From Isoetes engelmannii (Eukaryota > Streptophyta > Lycopodiopsida > Isoetales > Isoetaceae): a DNA stretch of 20,397 nucleotides. The translations under genes were made by a program, and so were the position numbers. Every line of letters starts with the position of its first letter. Position 1 is the first letter of the stretch. The notes under the pieces are model-generated. The model worked only from the letters and a program-made list of their open reading frames with translations, had not been told where the DNA came from and did no database searches. The DNA lies in NCBI GenBank assembly GCA_011763485.2, contig JAANSK020283824.1, forward strand, positions 1 through 20,397. Reading direction: 5' to 3'. Of this stretch, positions 18,701 to 20,397 are shown piece after piece.

Positions 18701-20300
18701 GAATTGAATAGTTTGGGACAATACTCTCCTCCCTAAACTTAGGGCCAATGGTTGCTAGGTTCAAACACATTCTTCTTGATGGCTATCAAGCATGAATCTT
18801 GGTCATTGCTTTTCTCTTTCACTTCTTTCATGTCCATTGATCAATTCATCGCCTCTTGGCTTGGACCGTCGCACGAAACATTTAACATCTAACTAAAGAA
18901 AAATAATAAATGCCACAAAATAATATACAACACGAGGTCAATCTCCAAAAAACTGAGTCATGTATAATAAGCACCGATGAAGTAGATACAACAAAAAAGA
19001 GTGATCACCGCATAATCACATGATAGAGTTTTCCACACATAAATACAAACAACGTAACAAAACATTCACTCGATCCTCCTTCGAGGGGACGGAGGAAGAT
19101 TCAGTGAATCCTGATGTCTCAGAGGACTCCTCTCCCGACCCTCCATATAACCACCATCTCTGGCTCGCCCCACGTCTCCCTGAACCCCCATGTTACAAAG
19201 GAGTCTAAAGGTAACATGATGTTGGGTTCATCGGGATGGGCCATCTTTAAGTAAACACACATACAAATAAAAGGGGATTAGTCCTCACGGACTAAGTGGG
19301 GAAACTGGGGCAAGGAGAAAATAATAACCATTCCAATCATAAGACACCACGGTAAAATCTTACCGCGTCATCGTGTCCTGCAAGGTTAGAACAATCTCAT
19401 ACATGACTAGCTAAGTGCACAATCACACGCCCAGTTCTCAGTTCCCCTTGGGTCGCGACTCCAAGGAGACGTATACTCAACTGCACGTGCAGGCCATAGA
19501 AGGGGGGCTCTCCCCTTGTACTCATCCGTCTAGCCCTCCGGCCATGGATGTGGAGTCACACGGCCACCCCATCCCTCCGAAGATGGGTCGTTCAATGCAA
19601 TATGCCACACCTCGTATACAATGGATTTTCATGCAATTACCATCATAACGTCAACAACATTCTAATTACTCCTTTTCCATTTCATAATCCCATAGCTATT
19701 GGCAACTATTCAACTCAAAATATAGTAGTAACTCAAAACACTATGAAGTCCCAAAATACATAATTATAGCACTGTCTATAGCCTAGCTAAGACTTTCATA
19801 ATTTAATCCATCCTTACAGTATACCTAAACAAGAAAACACTAGCTAAAACACAAGTAGCAACGATGACCAATACTTCTCATAGCTTAGCTATTCTATTCC
19901 CAATTAAATTCCTTCCCGAGATTCTCAAGTTTTCCCGGACCCATGCTTATGTATTTAATATGGAATTACTTGGGCTACGCCTATCTATGGATATGAATAC
20001 AGCCAGCCTCAGGTGGAACATGGAATAGCTTCGTTTAGTCCGGGTTAACCTTAATAGACCACGTCCTTTTAATATGGGGGTCTATAAATTCTTAGTAAAA
20101 GAGTTGAACTTAATTCCTTAAGGTTATATTGAAGCATGGGGATACCGGACCCTGGTATCCCCCTCAAGAGGAGAGGATCGTGACAGACTTGCAAGGCTTG
20201 CACAACGACCCAAGTTTCGGCTAGCAGACCAATTTTTGGATCTGCTCAGACTATGGCTGATTCAGTCAAGGATTAGCAATTCAAATACAGCTGATGGATT
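18701..20300. other. non-coding DNA of unknown class, no gene seen
   Basis: The stretch alternates AT-rich DNA with GC-rich patches (19,080-19,160 and 19,430-19,610). No frame exceeds about 80 codons and none looks like protein. Two hairpins are visible: CCTTGG...CCAAGG around GTCGCGAC at 19,446-19,466, and the stronger one at 20,138-20,162. The texture is that of old non-coding repeat, but I cannot assign it to a family. Confidence 0.45.
20138..20162. other. 9-bp perfect hairpin
   Basis: GGGGATACC (20,138-20,146) and GGTATCCCC (20,154-20,162) are perfect reverse complements separated by a 7-nt loop. No gene end lies next to it, so a transcriptional role is not indicated. Confidence 0.7.
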
Positions 20301-20308
20301 TTGGAATT

Positions 20309-20397
20309 TCTAGTAGTAGTGTATTTCTGCCCTGCCCTTTACTGCTTTGAATCGGTCTGTGCAAGTGCTAAAAATTAAATGGGTCACTACTACTAGA
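20309..20397. mobile_element. two CACTA-like transposon ends, back to back
   Basis: TCTAGTAGTAGTG at 20,309-20,321 and CACTACTACTAGA at 20,385-20,397 are perfect 13-bp reverse complements, 63 bp apart. CACTA-superfamily elements begin CACTAC... and end ...GTAGTG. Here the order is end then start, so each terminus points outward from the 63-bp spacer. The left one would close an element lying to its left, and the right one would open an element continuing past the window. No matching opposite terminus is visible inside the window. Confidence 0.45.

Noticed and set aside
20153-20163. TGGTATC resembling a methionine-tRNA primer-binding site of LTR elements
   Set aside because: The match ends after seven bases, it is one arm of a hairpin, and no long terminal repeat or coding domain is visible.
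18890-20300. Possible LTR-retrotransposon remnant
   Set aside because: The alternating GC texture is suggestive, but no terminal repeats, primer site, polypurine tract or protein domain can be shown.

Overview
The window is nuclear DNA from a land plant, most likely a flowering plant. The evidence is one intron-bearing 14-3-3 gene with plant-type sequence, short GT-AG introns, AT-rich intergenic DNA and plant L1-type LINEs. A monocot is plausible from CACTA-like ends (CACTACTACTAGAA) at the right edge, but the sequence alone does not prove it.

Layout. 1-3,900 is mostly AT-rich DNA without a recognisable gene. It holds several local tandem duplications, an orphan 69-codon frame near 2.1 kb and a telo-box pair near 3.2 kb. 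3,905-6,060 is the only convincing host gene, a complete seven-exon 14-3-3 gene of the GF14-iota type on the minus strand. Its stop codon lies directly after the last splice junction. 6,060-7,150 is intergenic and ends in a probable tRNA-derived SINE. 7,150-7,700 is GC-richer DNA of unknown origin, followed by a decayed endonuclease plus reverse-transcriptase fragment of a non-L1 LINE (here family 2) on the minus strand, to about 9,215.

From about 9,640 to 18,700 the plus strand is a pile of LINE remains. LINE A (9,640-11,688) carries the endonuclease tail and the RT. An unidentified 1.8-kb block follows (11,690-13,500), then LINE B (13,500-16,813), which is 5'-truncated and ends in a poly(A) tract. 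LINE C (16,814 to about 18,700) resumes the ORF2 protein almost exactly where LINE A stops. LINE C is itself interrupted by a 531-bp 3' fragment of a family-2-type LINE, flanked by an 8-bp target duplication. The simplest reading is that A and C are one old L1 split by the B-containing block and later hit again by the family-2 LINE.

18,700-20,397 has no gene I can support. It contains hairpins and, at the very end, two CACTA-like termini facing away from each other.

Only the 14-3-3 gene looks functional. The rest is transposon debris, and the most informative content is the insertion order and the structural signals at LINE and SINE 3' ends. I found no evidence for an undescribed multi-gene system.
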